DNA from: Takakia lepidozioides
Lineage: Eukaryota; Streptophyta; Takakiopsida; Takakiales; Takakiaceae
DNA: 64,000 nt
Assembly: GCA_030704615.1 (NCBI GenBank)
Contig: CM060731.1
Location: 6,448,001 to 6,512,000, forward strand
Direction: 5' to 3'
This document shows, piece after piece, positions 11,859 through 23,834 of the stretch. The notes beneath the pieces are model-generated. The model saw only the letters and a list, made by a program, of their open reading frames with translations, searched no databases and was not told where the DNA came from. Every line of letters begins with the position of its first letter. Within the stretch, counting starts at the first letter, position 1. Position numbers and translations under genes: made by a program.

Positions 11859-12137
11859 CTAAGTGTTGTGGCAATGTGCCCCCCTTCTGACACCAACGGT
11901 AATGATAGTCAAATGGGCAGTGTTCCATCCATGGTGACGAAGGGCTAAGATGAGCGGTTCATATTTTTCACGTTTAAACATAATTGATTGGTTAGGGTCT
12001 GTGTCATGACAAAATGTAAATTCTATTATACGAATGGTGAGGGAGGGGTGTAGACCTGTTGGTATTGTTGATGAAAGAGGTAATCCATGGATAAGTAGAA
12101 TATCAGGGCATAACCTTGCTAGACAACGACATGGCAT
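11859..12137 (-). pseudogene. Possible non-LTR retrotransposon C-terminal fragment
   Basis: The 92-codon frame contains IIEFTFCHDTDP, KREKYEPLILALRHHGW and LTIITVGVRRGAHCH. This spacing (E-x-T-x-C/H, then KY-x-PL, GW and ITxGVRG) resembles the region after reverse transcriptase in some LINE-type ORFs. No RT catalytic motif remains nearby. Identification is tentative. Confidence 0.35.
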
Positions 12138-14555
12138 ATAGAGACATGTGCATGGTAGAAGCCATGGAGGTATTGTGTGGTCCGGTGGTCTACCTTGAAA
12201 CGTACCTACATCGATGAGGTTAAACCATGTGGATTTAGGATGTGATAGAAGAAGTTTTTGAAGATGCTAAACTCCTTGGTTGTGTCTGGTTATATGTAAT
12301 ACATGGAGTATGGGGTGCTTACAATGGAGGCCACGTGTCTACTTTGGGGTGCTATACGTGGCATAATGTGCAATGTTTGTTAGGGTATAATAAAGGCCAG
12401 AATAATTTTTTTCTTTGATTACCCATGTATTGGCCGTATTGGAATCGTAGTGTTTGTCTAATTCATCTACCATCATATATATCAGACTGGTATAAATATT
12501 TTGTGAGATCTTTGGTACTCGTACCAGCCTGGTATGTCCTAAACATGATATACCAGACCAACCAACACTAGTACATACCCTAAAAGAAACATTTTTTTTA
12601 ATTCCATCTTTTCTTGTAGCCTGGATTTCTTTTCTTTTCATGTTTTCTCATCTCTTATACAACTTCTCCTCCTAATTTTAATCTGGTATTTCAAATATCA
12701 ATTGTACAGGTCAAGCCACTTATTTTCTACGTACAAATTTAAAGTTCAGATTGCATAGAATATTGCAAGAGAGGATATTTCTTTTGATTTTTGAAGAGTA
12801 TTTTTTTTTTTTTTGATTCGGAACTCAATTGAAATATCAACGTATATGCAAAATGTATCTTTAGCATGGCTTGAACTCCCTTGTTTGTGCAAGGAAGAAA
12901 GGATGGTGGTGGATATCAAATGGTAGTGTTGACCCGAGCTTGTTGAACTCATAGCATTAATCTGTTAAAGCTCATGTAAAGATTCATGATAATATCTGTA
13001 GGATATCTCTCTCCATAGTCTTTGCATAGCATCAAGAAAAACTTTCTCAACATTTGACCCAGCTCTAGAAGCAAAATAGCTTCAAGCTGGGAGAAGTGTC
13101 CATGTTTTGGTGCTACCTCCAGCATTGAACCAAACAATGCACCAGTTCTCATTTTGAGCACTGGGATTACAAGAATTTTTCTCTACACAGTCCCCACTTA
13201 GCTCGGTTTGAAGAAAGGTGTGAATACCCTAGGGTTGGATTGAACATGGACTACCACATGCGATGCTGGAAGTGATGGCAAATTTTGAATATGTGTGTGA
13301 AGATCAGTGGCAGATGGGGACACTCTAACTCTAGAAATTGAAAACCTAGGTTTTTTTCTGTTGTTGCCGCTTATCAACATTGATCTCACAACGATCAATA
13401 TTGAGATCAAAGGAAGGTTGACATGCAGGAATTAGATCAACATAGCCAGACTCTAGACCCTGCATCAAGCATAGCCCATAATGAATCCACCATGGGAAGA
13501 GCAACAGGAAAAATCAAAATCTCTCACATAACGTTTACATGTCCGTACAACCCACAAACCCTATCACCCACACACTCAACAGAGATGCCCAGGGAGCTCT
13601 TGTGGGCAAAGAGAGAATGTACTCATAACTTGCCATTTATACCCTTGTAGCAGGGAGAGAGAGAGAAAGAGAGAGCAACTTCAGCATAAGAACCACATCT
13701 CTCCAACAGTTACAGATATGTACACATGATATCTGAATCCCTAATCATCCAAATTGGAAAGGAATCCTTGACATAATCAAGCATGGAGAATCCAATCTGC
13801 AAACATTTGATGCACCCGTACCAGAGTTATTGCCATACATTGCTTTGCAATCAAGACTGGTAGAACAAACATGGTCATATACAATTTTCCTTGTATTGTT
13901 CAACTCGGGATATGACATGGATCTCATAAAACGGGATCGCAGGTGGAATACCTCATATGAGAGTCTCATCAAGCATGCCTGCCAACTCTGTAAAAAATTG
14001 GTGAATCTGTACAATCTGTGCAAAGCACACTAATACAACATTCCTAGTGGATTGGAACATTTGATGAGGGTGATGGCTCTCACGAAATACTACACACCCT
14101 GTGTCACGAAGTCTCCCAGCCTTCATTATTGAAGACCGGGTCTACTACAGAAGTGAAAAGAGTCAACCCTCCCAAGTGAGGCTCTCTTGCAGAAAACCTA
14201 GAGACAGATGGCTTCTGCAACCTATCACTGCCACTACTTTAACTTCCAATTTGAGCTCAGTTTTGAGCAGGCACCATAAACCTAAAAATATTCCAACTGG
14301 GTCATTTGCAAAAGCTCGGTGTAGATCATGCTGCCCTGCCCGTCTTTGAAGACGGTGCCACTGTGGGGCACCACACTACATCACAAATATTTGAAGTGTA
14401 CAGTGCAAAATACCAGAGCACATGGTGGCCAATTCAAGAGATTACTCTACACTGGGCTTTTGGCGTCCCAAAACCATTTTGCAGTGTCCCATTCACTTTA
14501 GCCAAAGGCACAACAACACTGACAACCATTGAAGAAGAGAGATCTTCGCCCGGTA
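12138..14555. other. No gene recognised; 3' flank of the host gene
   Basis: The stretch holds AT-rich DNA, a poly-T run near 12808, a GA-rich microsatellite near 13655-13678 and only short unsupported frames. The last few hundred bases should include the 3' untranslated region of the minus-strand gene ending at 14556. Confidence 0.6.
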
Positions 14556-17386
14556 TTAGCGGTAGTAGTCGTCAGCAACACCATCCGCATGCATATCCAT
14601 ACTCGCATCACTTTCACCAAACAAGTGTGCATCTCTGCCTTGCTGTTGCTGCTGCAGAGGTGGATGAAAGCCAAACCCAGCAGTGGCTGTTGTATCATGA
14701 TAATGTGGAGCAGCAGACTCTTGCTGCTCCTCCCGAACTGCCTCAACATGGTGCTCGGAACCAACACCCGGCCTTCTGCCAGAGTGGCCACTACTAGTCA
14801 GTGATCCATACCCCATACCGAAGGGGGGCAGGCATCGCCGATTGGGACTGGAGAGGGCACCAGTAAAGACTGAAATCTTACTTTGGTCCAGGGGAGCAGT
14901 CGCTGCTTCTGCAGCTGTTCGCCCTGGCCCAGGGTAGCCCACAACGCCTGCTGGACCTGTCGCTACCAGCTGCTGCTGCTGATGCTGAAACTGAGGTCCT
15001 GGTGACATGGTCATCTCATCTCCACTGACCCCATCAAGCTCATTCTGCAAAGACCTCAAACCCACAACACTGAACAGGCCTTGAAAGTTGGGAAAGGGTC
15101 CGTACATGATCACGGTGTGGCAAGCAAATATCGACAGTAGTGTCTGGCCCATGGAAACATCAGACTTTGCTACCAGAGCTAGCACGCACTCTAATCATAT
15201 GCCAATTGGAAGAAATAACAGACCCACAAAAACAAGACGTGATGAGGATCTCTTGCAAACTATGAGGCGACGTATCTAGATCAGATCTCTCAGAAATTTG
15301 TGAGAAAAACCTGAAGATAACTCAAAATCTCTGCTACTGAAATATTGGACCCAGCTTGGTGCTCTCTCAGCAACCTTTGATAGAGCTTCTCCTGTTACAT
15401 AAACGCAATCACAAAAACCTTAGAAGGACCCAACACACAGGTAGAAAATGGTGCAATATTAAGGAACCAAATTACAAATATTTGACCCCTATCTTACAAT
15501 AAAACAGAAGAAGGGAACTCAAAAAGCTTTGAAAGCTACCAGAACTGTAGACAACTTAAAGCCAATTTTGCAAGCACTGATAAGAGGAGAGAAAAAGACA
15601 AAAACCGACTCTGGCCACTCATTAAACAGCACAATCAAACGGCCTCCAGTGGCAATAGGGTGCTCTCCTGATAGAACAGATTCAGGGGTTAAGGGACCAA
15701 ATTTAATATGCTGTCCCTGCAAGTTGATGGTTATGGCATAAAAGACATCTGGATAACCCTTGCCATATTTCACCCCAGGTCAGACCCATAATCAAACACT
15801 CTGTACCTGAACAGAGAACTCCAACATGACCCTCAAGCCACCACTAACCATCAAAATGCCCAGATTTTGAGGACGACATCACCACTTGTACTTCACATTT
15901 GGGTGAGCTCTCGTGAGCTCATTTAACAGCAATTCTAATTGATATTCCCAAATTATGATGAGGGCATCTGTGTTAGGGTTCAAATGAAGGTCTGGCCATA
16001 TTGAACTCTAATCCCTTGCATTTTTGGATCTACAGCATTTCAACATCAGCTCCAGGTATTTGGTTGGATTCTGGCATGATGGTCTTCTATTGGTTAGAAT
16101 GTTCTTATGAACTCCAGCTGAAACATATACACTTAGATGGCATACTTCGGCTCAAATGAAAGCTGTCAGCAAAGGCTTCCAGCCACTGCAACTCTTATCC
16201 AGAAACTCGTATAGAGTTATGTGTGTTGGCGCGCAAGCTGTCATGCGTGCACATGGAGTTCCTGGTTACCAGAAGCTTCTACAACTAAACGTCCAAAAAC
16301 ATTGTCGATCACACCTCTGAACTGTGTGCGCCAACGCACTCAGTTTCCAGGTTAGACTTAATGTGATTCTCAGAACTCATTTAAGGTGCCTCAAATACAG
16401 GAAAAAGGAAGAAAAGTGTGTAGTCTCACCCACATCGGATATGACTGTAACCAGATGCAGATGAAACTCAACACCAAATTAGGTCACAGAAGACAAGGGA
16501 AAAAATGTCTACTCCCACAACACCATCTTCTCTGTCCATGGATACCAATTAACCTCAGCCAGCTCCCAACTCGTGCTGGATTCTTGAAGGTGATCAATAG
16601 ATAAAACTCCTTGCTAAGACCACCCTGTCACTCAAAATCTGTCCTCGAGGAAGGTTCAGAGAGGTCTCCCGGAGAGACACATTGAGGTTGATCTAATGTC
16701 TCGATGATCTGACAATTACAACGATTGCTAATCCAATATTCAAGACCAAGAGCAAAAGACGTTAGGTTACAATCTGTCACCATGCCCATACTGAGGAATA
16801 GTGTAAAAAGATGACTTCTTCCATTGGCAGACAATACCGCTAGGGTGACATCCTACACCTGACATGTTCTTGGAGAGTACCAACACAACCTACTGACTAC
16901 CTCTATTATCTTTTTCATGGATACCATACTCACAGCCCCTAAGACGTATCCATTTCCCATAAAAATGCCAAAATCCCCAAAATCCAGATCGATTGCAGAG
17001 GTACCAAACCACTGCATCACCATGTTCCCCCTAGGCATCACCCCACTGTGTAACTCATAGTATCTCGAGGCAAGTGAAAAAAATGACGTCAGAACTTGCA
17101 AAAGCGATGAATGCTCAAGGCTCGACTGAAGCAGGACTAAGAGAATTACACAGTAGACCATGTTTCACTGCCCATTCCTCGCCTCATCCCCCCTATATGA
17201 AGAAACATTCCGTTGAAATCTTCTTACCACGCTGTGACGCTCCCCTGCTTGGAATGCAAGCTTCTGTTGATGCTGCGCCTGCGTGTACAGTTGAGATATG
17301 GAGTTTGCAGCCGTGCAGAAAGATGTGTAGAGGGTTCTTTCAACCTCATCAAGCCCTGCGTTTTCAGATTTCCTCTTCTTTGCCAT
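14556..17386 (-). CDS. Conserved plant protein of unknown function (three exons, 242 aa)
   Basis: Three exons join in frame: 17228-17386, 15311-15391 and 14556-15044 (159+81+489 nt), with clean GTAAGA and GT donors and TGTAACAG and TCTTTGCAG acceptors. The first exon begins MAKKRKSENAG and contains LYTQAQHQQKLAFQAGERH. The second gives EKLYQRLLREHQAG...VAEILSYLQ. The third has Gln runs, SVFTGALSSPNRR and a C-terminal SMDMHADG. This order matches a plant-wide family I recall as uncharacterised (often labelled 'holocarboxylase synthetase' by transferred annotation); I see no biotin-ligase motif. The N-terminus looks helical and the C-terminal half disordered, suggesting a nuclear or adaptor protein. 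The 1.8-kb first intron is open to TE insertion but nothing typed is seen there. It is the only apparently intact host gene here. MSANM at 17398 is an alternative start. Confidence 0.85.
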
Positions 17387-17398
17387 GTTCGCACTCAA

Positions 17399-18100
17399 TC
17401 ACTTTGAGCCGACCGAACGTATAACCGACGAGACCTCTGTAGCTCTTCACATGCGGAGCTTACTCCGACAAAACATTTACTCTTACGAGCAGAAAATCAC
17501 ATATCGCAAAACATCCTGCGATAAAGAGGATGCTTTGAAAAACGATAACAAAGCGGCAACTAGATGGGGCAAGACTGATCCAAGCCGGAAACCGCAAGAA
17601 CAAACACTGAAAGAAAAGATAACCGACCCACGCAGAAGACTGCCAAAGACTGAGGCCCGCTCTCAAATAAGAGAAATCCAAGGTCAGCAACACAGCAAAG
17701 CCGGGCAAGGCAGAGAGTGCGTGCCTCGGGCAGTGGACAGAGAAGCTGGTAGAGCTAGGGGGTGCCAACATATGTACAAAGCAAAACCCCGGAATGTGGA
17801 GCTGTCTCCCGATCTTGCCCACCACTATCCATCTAGGTCTTGCTCCTGCAAGCAGTGCCTAGTGGCATCATGCCCTAGCACCGCCCGCATCGCTGATGGC
17901 ATCCTTGACAGATGCGACGCTCTGGCCACAGCGTCCGCCCATACCCACCCTCCACGCACCACAAACCCTAGTTACCATACCCTACCGTCTCCTCCTTCCC
18001 TTTTCATCCCTTCCTCTCCCTTCGTCCTCTTCACTTTCCTCCGCGCCTGTTTGCGTTTTCTTTTTCGGGACTAGACGACATTAATTTGTTACTGGAATGT
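17399..18100 (-). promoter_or_regulatory. Probable promoter and 5' leader of the gene at 14556-17386
   Basis: This is the upstream side of the minus-strand gene. It is less AT-rich than the sequence beyond 18100, has Pu/Py-rich tracts (CT-rich on the plus strand at 17980-18060) and no recognisable gene. A 229-codon plus-strand frame (17385-18074) overlaps the start codon and has no recognised domain. No TATA box is assigned with confidence. Confidence 0.4.
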
Positions 18101-19376
18101 GAGCACTGAACAACCTTCCAGGAGGTAACCTATTCATTGCAATATTCACGAACAACCTAAAGTTCCAAGGGGTGGTGAAACCTAATTATTTCTGTTTCTG
18201 TTTTCTGTTTTCTGTTTTTTGTTTTTTTAAAGAACAGGGGACAGAGGCCCTGGAGTTGAAAGGGGCAGAGAGGAGGAAAAAATAAATAAATAAATTTTTG
18301 TTTTGTATCAAGCGGCTAGTCGCGTAATGGCTCCACTCTGAGAGGAGAATATTCATTTGAAATGTTATATTGAAATTAGATAGATAGATAGATAGATATA
18401 TATAACAATGGGCAGAGACCAAAGACCCTGGAAAAACTTTAATTTTTTTTAGATAAAATAAAAAGTAAATACAAAGCAAATGCCCTATAATAGAGAATAG
18501 AATTGGACCGTAAGAACCTAAGCATCATTCAATTTTGATATTAAAATATCTGTTATGTGAAAATATGATAATAACCAGCTTACTGTATTACAGTTTATTG
18601 ACAACTTTGGCAATTGAACATACAATAATCATCAAATCCTCCCATAAATTTTATATTTGATCTTTTTCAAAATATAACAATGACTTGCCTAAATGAACAT
18701 GTACCATAAGAGCAAAAATATAAATATTAATGTATGATAAACTGATCTTTCAATTTACTGAATTACTGAAATATTGAGATATTTGTTGAAATGAAATACT
18801 TGAAATACTTGTCAAAGAAATAGCTGAAATATTGAAATACTTGTTGAAAATCGGGCTGAAAAACACTAAATACTTGCCTGACATACTGAATACTGGCTGA
18901 AATACTTGCTGAGGAACTGGGCTAACATACTGAAATACTAGCTGAAATACTCGGTTGATATTGAAATACTTGATTGGCTGACATACCTGAAATACTGAAA
19001 TTTTAATGGACTGAAATATTGAGACAAATGCAGGTAATCTGAATCAACTGAAAGGCCTCCTTGGTTTTCAGTTTGTAGAGCCTTTTGGATTGCCTTGCCT
19101 CATATGGCACTCTCACAAGCCCACAAGTGTCAGAAAAGGCAATGTCATTGGCATCTGTTACTATTGGAAATGGTAACAAAAGTGATGGCCCCTGATATAT
19201 CTCAAGATTAACTCAAGGGACTAACACTCGCTCGTCTATTGGAAATGGTAACAAAAGTGATGGCCCCTGATATATCTCAAGATTAACTCAAGGGACTAAC
19301 ACTCGCTCGTCTATGGGGGATGCATTTCTTGTATTGTAATCTGGTCATATTGTTGGTAGACAACATTATAGACATG
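18100..19376. repeat. AT-rich intergenic DNA with simple and short tandem repeats
   Basis: No gene is seen. Contents: a (GATA) microsatellite near 18379-18397, degenerate repeats of 'gaaatacttg/ctgaaata' from about 18765 to 19030, and a 75-bp perfect or near-perfect direct duplication at 19161-19235 and 19236-19310 (unit starts CTATTGGAAATGGTAACAAA). Confidence 0.85.
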
Positions 19377-19385
19377 TAATTTCAA

Positions 19386-21051
19386 GGCAAGTAATAGAAG
19401 AGGCCCGGGAGTTGAATGCGCCCGGGCCCGGTAAGCGGACGTGGCTCGCCGCGCCCCCCTAGTCTGGCGCCGCGGATAAATTCGGGCATGTTCTAATGTA
19501 GAAGCAGGCAGCCCAGTGGTGTGATCGATCTTACATGAAAGCGGAGGATCTAGGGTTGAACTTGAACAGTTCTGCAACTGAGGCTTTTTGCGCTGCTACT
19601 TCAAAAAAAATCTAAGTCCTGAGTCAATGCCCATCTTCACGCATAGTCATACATGTATGGAAATACATGAGAAATACATGGTCATGCATGTGGGGTCTCA
19701 GGTTCGGGTACCAATTAGTGTATGATGTCAGATAATACTAGAGTTTTTGTTTGACTTTGCAACTTCAAAAAAGTTCCAAGTTTAAATGCTCATCTTCCAT
19801 AGTCGTACATGAGAAATAAATGGTCATGCATGGAAATACATCAGTTGTCTTCCGAGAGAAGTCTTGCATGGACACACATCACATCGTATGTCTGTATGTA
19901 TGTATGACTTATGTGTGACTGTGCATGAAAATAACACCAGATGTCATGTATTCCATGTATGACTCATGCAATTTTATTTTTCAAGTAATAAGAATAAAAG
20001 AATTCTATTAGTAGAGATATTAAGATTTCATACTCATCATCTCATTCATTGTTATATGAACCCACGACCTCATGACTTGTATGCATAGAAATAGAGTTTT
20101 AATAATGCATGAAAATACATGACAAGTTTGATGCATTGTCATACATATGCCACAAGAAATGTGCATGAATGAGACATGACATCATATATGTACGACTATG
20201 CTAATAGATATGACAATGCATTCAAATCATGTATGACTTTGCAACGATTGAAAATAAAAAGAATGATATTAGTATAGATATGAAGATTCATAGTCACCAT
20301 CTCATCCATTGTAAATTGAACCCGTGAGTTCACGATTTTTATGCATAGAGATAAAGTATTGATACTGCATGGAAATACATGGTTTGAAGTATGATATACT
20401 TGTCATACATAATTATAATATATACCATTCAAGACTTGTGCATGAAGACAGCTCATGTATTCATGCCTGACCATACATTTTCTCTTGTATGACTATTTTC
20501 GAAGATGGTCATCCAAGTATAGTCACCATGTAACTACATTAGCAGGGACTTACAATTTTTTTGAAGTAGCAAAATTACAAAGATTGGGAGCTTATCGGGA
20601 ACATGCATGTCCATATATTTCTCATGTATTTGCATAATACATGAGATTTGAAAGTATTTCAACTTGAGACCGGGCCCACAACCCTATATTTCTCATATAT
20701 TTCCATACATGGGCATCGACTCAGGACTTAGAATTTTCTTGAAGTAGTAGCGCAAAAAGCCTCAGTTGCAGAACTGTTCAAGTTCGACCCTGGAACCTCC
20801 GCTTTCAGGTAAAATCGATCGCACCACTAGGCTGCGTGCTTCTACATTAGAGTAGGCCCGAATTTAATGTTAGTTATACAGAAAAAGGGAATCTAGACTG
20901 CGTGGGGCCTACCACAACATGGGCGTAGTCGCGGTGACCACGCGGATCTGAGGCGCCAGACTAGGGGGGCGCGGCTGCGGGTGGGTGGCGGGCCACGTAC
21001 GCTTATCAGGCCCGGGCGCATTCAACTCCCGGGCCTCTTCTATTACTTGCC
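19386..21051. mobile_element. Non-autonomous long-TIR Mutator-like element
   Basis: The ends are inverted repeats starting GGCAAGTAATAGAAGAGGCC at 19386 and its complement ending at 21051. They extend about 230-350 bp inward with small gaps, including GCGCCCGGGCC and the tract with 'ctgaggctttttgcgctgctact'. The flanks TAATTTCAA (19377-19385) and TAATGTCAA (21052-21060) form a 9-bp target duplication with one mismatch. Long TIRs plus a 9-bp duplication fit a TIR-MULE. The 1.1-kb interior is AT-rich with many 'catgtatg' words and no transposase. The TIRs differ from the ParB-methyltransferase MULEs, so another family must mobilise it. Confidence 0.85.
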
Positions 21052-21310
21052 TAATGTCAATAGGATTATGGGAGCTGAGGCAACTTTTCCCAGAAGTATA
21101 AGGCACCGCCGAGACATTCTATTAGAGCATGCTATGAGCTTTCTCAATAGCCATGAAAATTTACTGCTTTGCTCACCCTTTTCTTTTCCAACCTGTAGGT
21201 CCCCCCATCCAGCCTCTCTATGCTTTTCTTCTTGCATTTGTAGCTCCTTCCACGTTTGGATTGCCACTATCCTTCGTAGCTGCTCTCTTGCCTTCCCTCT
21301 TTGCTTGAGT

Positions 21311-22096
21311 CTAATCAGTTTGTTTGTCTTGGCAGCTTCGTGGCCATGGTTTCCTTGCTTCTTTGCTACCCTCTTGACTGCCCACCATCTGTGACTGCCC
21401 ACTTTCTTGTATCCCACTGGCCAGCCTTGGTGTATATTCAGATGCGAGATACCACAAGTATTTGCTGCACAAATTGACCATTGGTATGGTAACCCAGCTC
21501 CAATTCCTTACTGCCCAACAGGTGTCTCTTCCAGTCCTTGCCTCAGCCTTTTGACTTTCTATTTCTAACTTCCATGTTGCCTCGTTTTCCTGTTGCACCT
21601 TTGCCTGGCCTTCTTGACTCCACTCCTTGGCCTCTTCCCATCGCTTTCTAACAACCCCAGGTATGTACACTGATATGATATACCAGAGATACTTCCAGAA
21701 GAGTATCGTTATATTGATGATGTTTCTCTCTATGTTACCAGACCCCTTCCTAGCAGTAGAAGTACCCTTGTTATACTTCATCACTCCCCTCTTTTTGCTG
21801 TACTTCTTTAGGTTTTGCAATTTGCTCCATGCTTGGACAGTCGCCCTTCTCCTCAGTTGATCCCTTCGCCTTCTCTTCCTGACCTTGATCAAGCTGCCAT
21901 TGCCCAAAACAGCTCCTTTTGTTGTGCTCCTCCTTCTGTGTTCATCCTTTGTTGCCGGTTCCCTTTTGTGGTACCATTGCTTGGCACCCTCAACCATGTG
22001 TTGTTGTTCAAGTGCGCTTTGCCTTCCAATTTCCATATCCTTCCTGAAGAACATAAGTTCATCTTCACCATTTTTTACCCTAACTTGCTGCTTCAC
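21311..22096 (-). CDS. Basic/acidic coiled ORF of LTR retrotransposon B
   Basis: A 261-codon frame directly follows the gag-like stop in the same frame. It is rich in Lys, Glu, Arg and Trp with two similar segments (ILFWKYLWYIISVYIPGV and LCSKYLWYLASEYTPRLA), suggesting an internal duplication. No protease, RT or integrase motif is visible. It may be a degenerate continuation of gag. Confidence 0.4.
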   Translation of the reverse strand: MKQQVRVKNGEDELMFFRKDMEIGRQSALEQQHMVEGAKQWYHKREPATKDEHRRRSTTKGAVLGNGSLIKVRKRRRRDQLRRRATVQAWSKLQNLKKYSKKRGVMKYNKGTSTARKGSGNIERNIINITILFWKYLWYIISVYIPGVVRKRWEEAKEWSQEGQAKVQQENEATWKLEIESQKAEARTGRDTCWAVRNWSWVTIPMVNLCSKYLWYLASEYTPRLASGIQESGQSQMVGSQEGSKEARKPWPRSCQDKQTD

Positions 22097-23026
22097 TTAT
22101 TTTGTTAAAGCTTCTAGCACTCCCTCTTGGTCTCTTTCTTTCTGCACAGCCAAGAAAGACTCTTCATACACCAAGATTCCTGGCTTCCATACCTGACTTG
22201 CTGAAAGCTTGCACTCCCTCTTCCTCAGGTTTGAACACTCCATGACCCCATCGCTCACCATTTGACCTTCTAGTGCTGTATCTTCCAAGGGCTGCTTCTG
22301 TATTCTTTTAGATGTCATGCCATGCCCTTTGCTTAGCAATAGTGCCATTGTCTCCCTTCTAGACATCATTTTTACAAGTCCCTGCTTGCCTTCTACTACA
22401 GGTACTTGGGTAAAAGGTGGCAAGCAGTCAAGCTCACCAATGCTGTCCTGACCATCTGAGATCACCAAGTTGCTGCAATTTTTCTTCTCCACATCATCAT
22501 CATCATGCTCCATGATCAAGCCATCATCACCTGCCTCTTCATGCTGAACCAAGGTTGGCTTTACTCCCAATTTTTGATTAATCCAATCTTCGAACTTTGG
22601 ATCATTCATAGTTGGACTCATGTCTTCTGTGCAACTCGACTCAACTTGACATGGGCAATTCACCACCGTCTCTTCCATGGAAACATCAGGCTTGTTCAAC
22701 AAGTTGACTGCCCTTTCAGGATAGTGATCTTCCTCCTCCTCTATCCTAGCCACTGCTAAACTGAGTTCTGCTGACTCCATTCCACTGAACTTCCTCAACA
22801 AACCTATCCGCATTTCTTTCCAGTTTGCAGGTCTAGGTCTTTGCTTGTTGTACCAACTATCGGCTCTTCCAAAGAGACTGAGCCTTGCTACTTGGAACAG
22901 CCTCTCCCTACGTATATTTGCAATGTCAGTAGCCATTTGCAACCTCTTAATCCAGACCACGACATCTTCAGCTTGTGTTCCATGAAATGGAACATCTACT
23001 CCAGCAGGGCTGGTTGTGTGCGTCAT
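22097..23026 (-). CDS. Retrotransposon gag-like protein
   Basis: The 309-codon frame starts MTHTTSPAGVDVPFHGTQ. It has the gag signature D-V-x-x-W-I...L...A...L-x-G-x-A-x-x-W-Y (DVVVWIKRLQ ... ARLSLFGRADSWYNK ... LLRKF), as in plant Ty3-like elements. The C-terminal part is acidic and has no CCHC knuckle. It lies about 800 bp after the primer-binding site, as expected for gag. Confidence 0.75.
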   Translation of the reverse strand: MTHTTSPAGVDVPFHGTQAEDVVVWIKRLQMATDIANIRRERLFQVARLSLFGRADSWYNKQRPRPANWKEMRIGLLRKFSGMESAELSLAVARIEEEEDHYPERAVNLLNKPDVSMEETVVNCPCQVESSCTEDMSPTMNDPKFEDWINQKLGVKPTLVQHEEAGDDGLIMEHDDDDVEKKNCSNLVISDGQDSIGELDCLPPFTQVPVVEGKQGLVKMMSRRETMALLLSKGHGMTSKRIQKQPLEDTALEGQMVSDGVMECSNLRKRECKLSASQVWKPGILVYEESFLAVQKERDQEGVLEALTK

Positions 23027-23822
23027 AGTGTTAGTTAGAACTGACCTTCGCTTTGGAGTGCTTCTCCCTGTGTATGTCTTCTCAGTGACTACCTTCTTCA
23101 GCTTGCAAGTTACTCCTTGTAATGTCTCAGCCTCTGCCTGAATTATAGCTCTTCCTGATTATTGTCTCCTTGTCCTGTGCCCACTTCTTGCAGGTACTAG
23201 TTTGTTTGGAAGGTCTGGTGCTTTCACCAAATTACTCCTTCACGCCCAGCCGCGTCCTCAATAGTTTTAAATGTCTCCTTCTTCATTGGAGTTACAAGTA
23301 CCTCTGTTTTCAAGGCCTATTGGGTGTGAACTGATCTTGTGGAAGCTTCTTGGATGTTAACACTTCAGACTCTCCCCCTTTTGCTAGTCTCCTCTTCCAA
23401 ATATGGATCACATACAGTTTCTAAATTTTAGGAATGCTTACTCCTTGGTCAGCAGGTGAAACATGTTGTTGAGTTTCTCCAGCAATCTGAGAATGACCTT
23501 CATCACCGACACCTCCTTCCTCTTTGTCCTGACTTCACAATGAAAATGATGAAGGTACTTTGTCTCTTACCTCTCCTTCCTTCCTTTCCGAAGTGAGTTC
23601 TCTGTTTGTTGTTGTTAGCTCCATGTCTGTCTTGACTGCCAAGCATAGTTTCTTCAGACCAGCCTCACCACCTGTTCTTATGGCTCCTTGATGATCTTTT
23701 AGCTTGCTATTTGAAGCCACCTTCAGCTCTAATTTCTTTCACAGACCAGCCTCAAACTCCAACGACTTCGGGTATAATCTGAACTCATGATGCGACCTGT
23801 TTCTTCGTCCTGAGAACCAACC

Positions 23823-23834
23823 GCTCTGATACCA
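23823..23834 (-). other. Primer-binding site of retrotransposon B
   Basis: The minus-strand sequence TGGTATCAGAGC directly follows the LTR end. It is the standard plant primer site complementary to the 3' end of initiator methionine tRNA. Confidence 0.9.

Noticed and set aside
17385-18074. 229-codon plus-strand ORF
   Set aside because: It overlaps the first exon and promoter of the conserved minus-strand gene, its composition is irregular and no domain is recognised.
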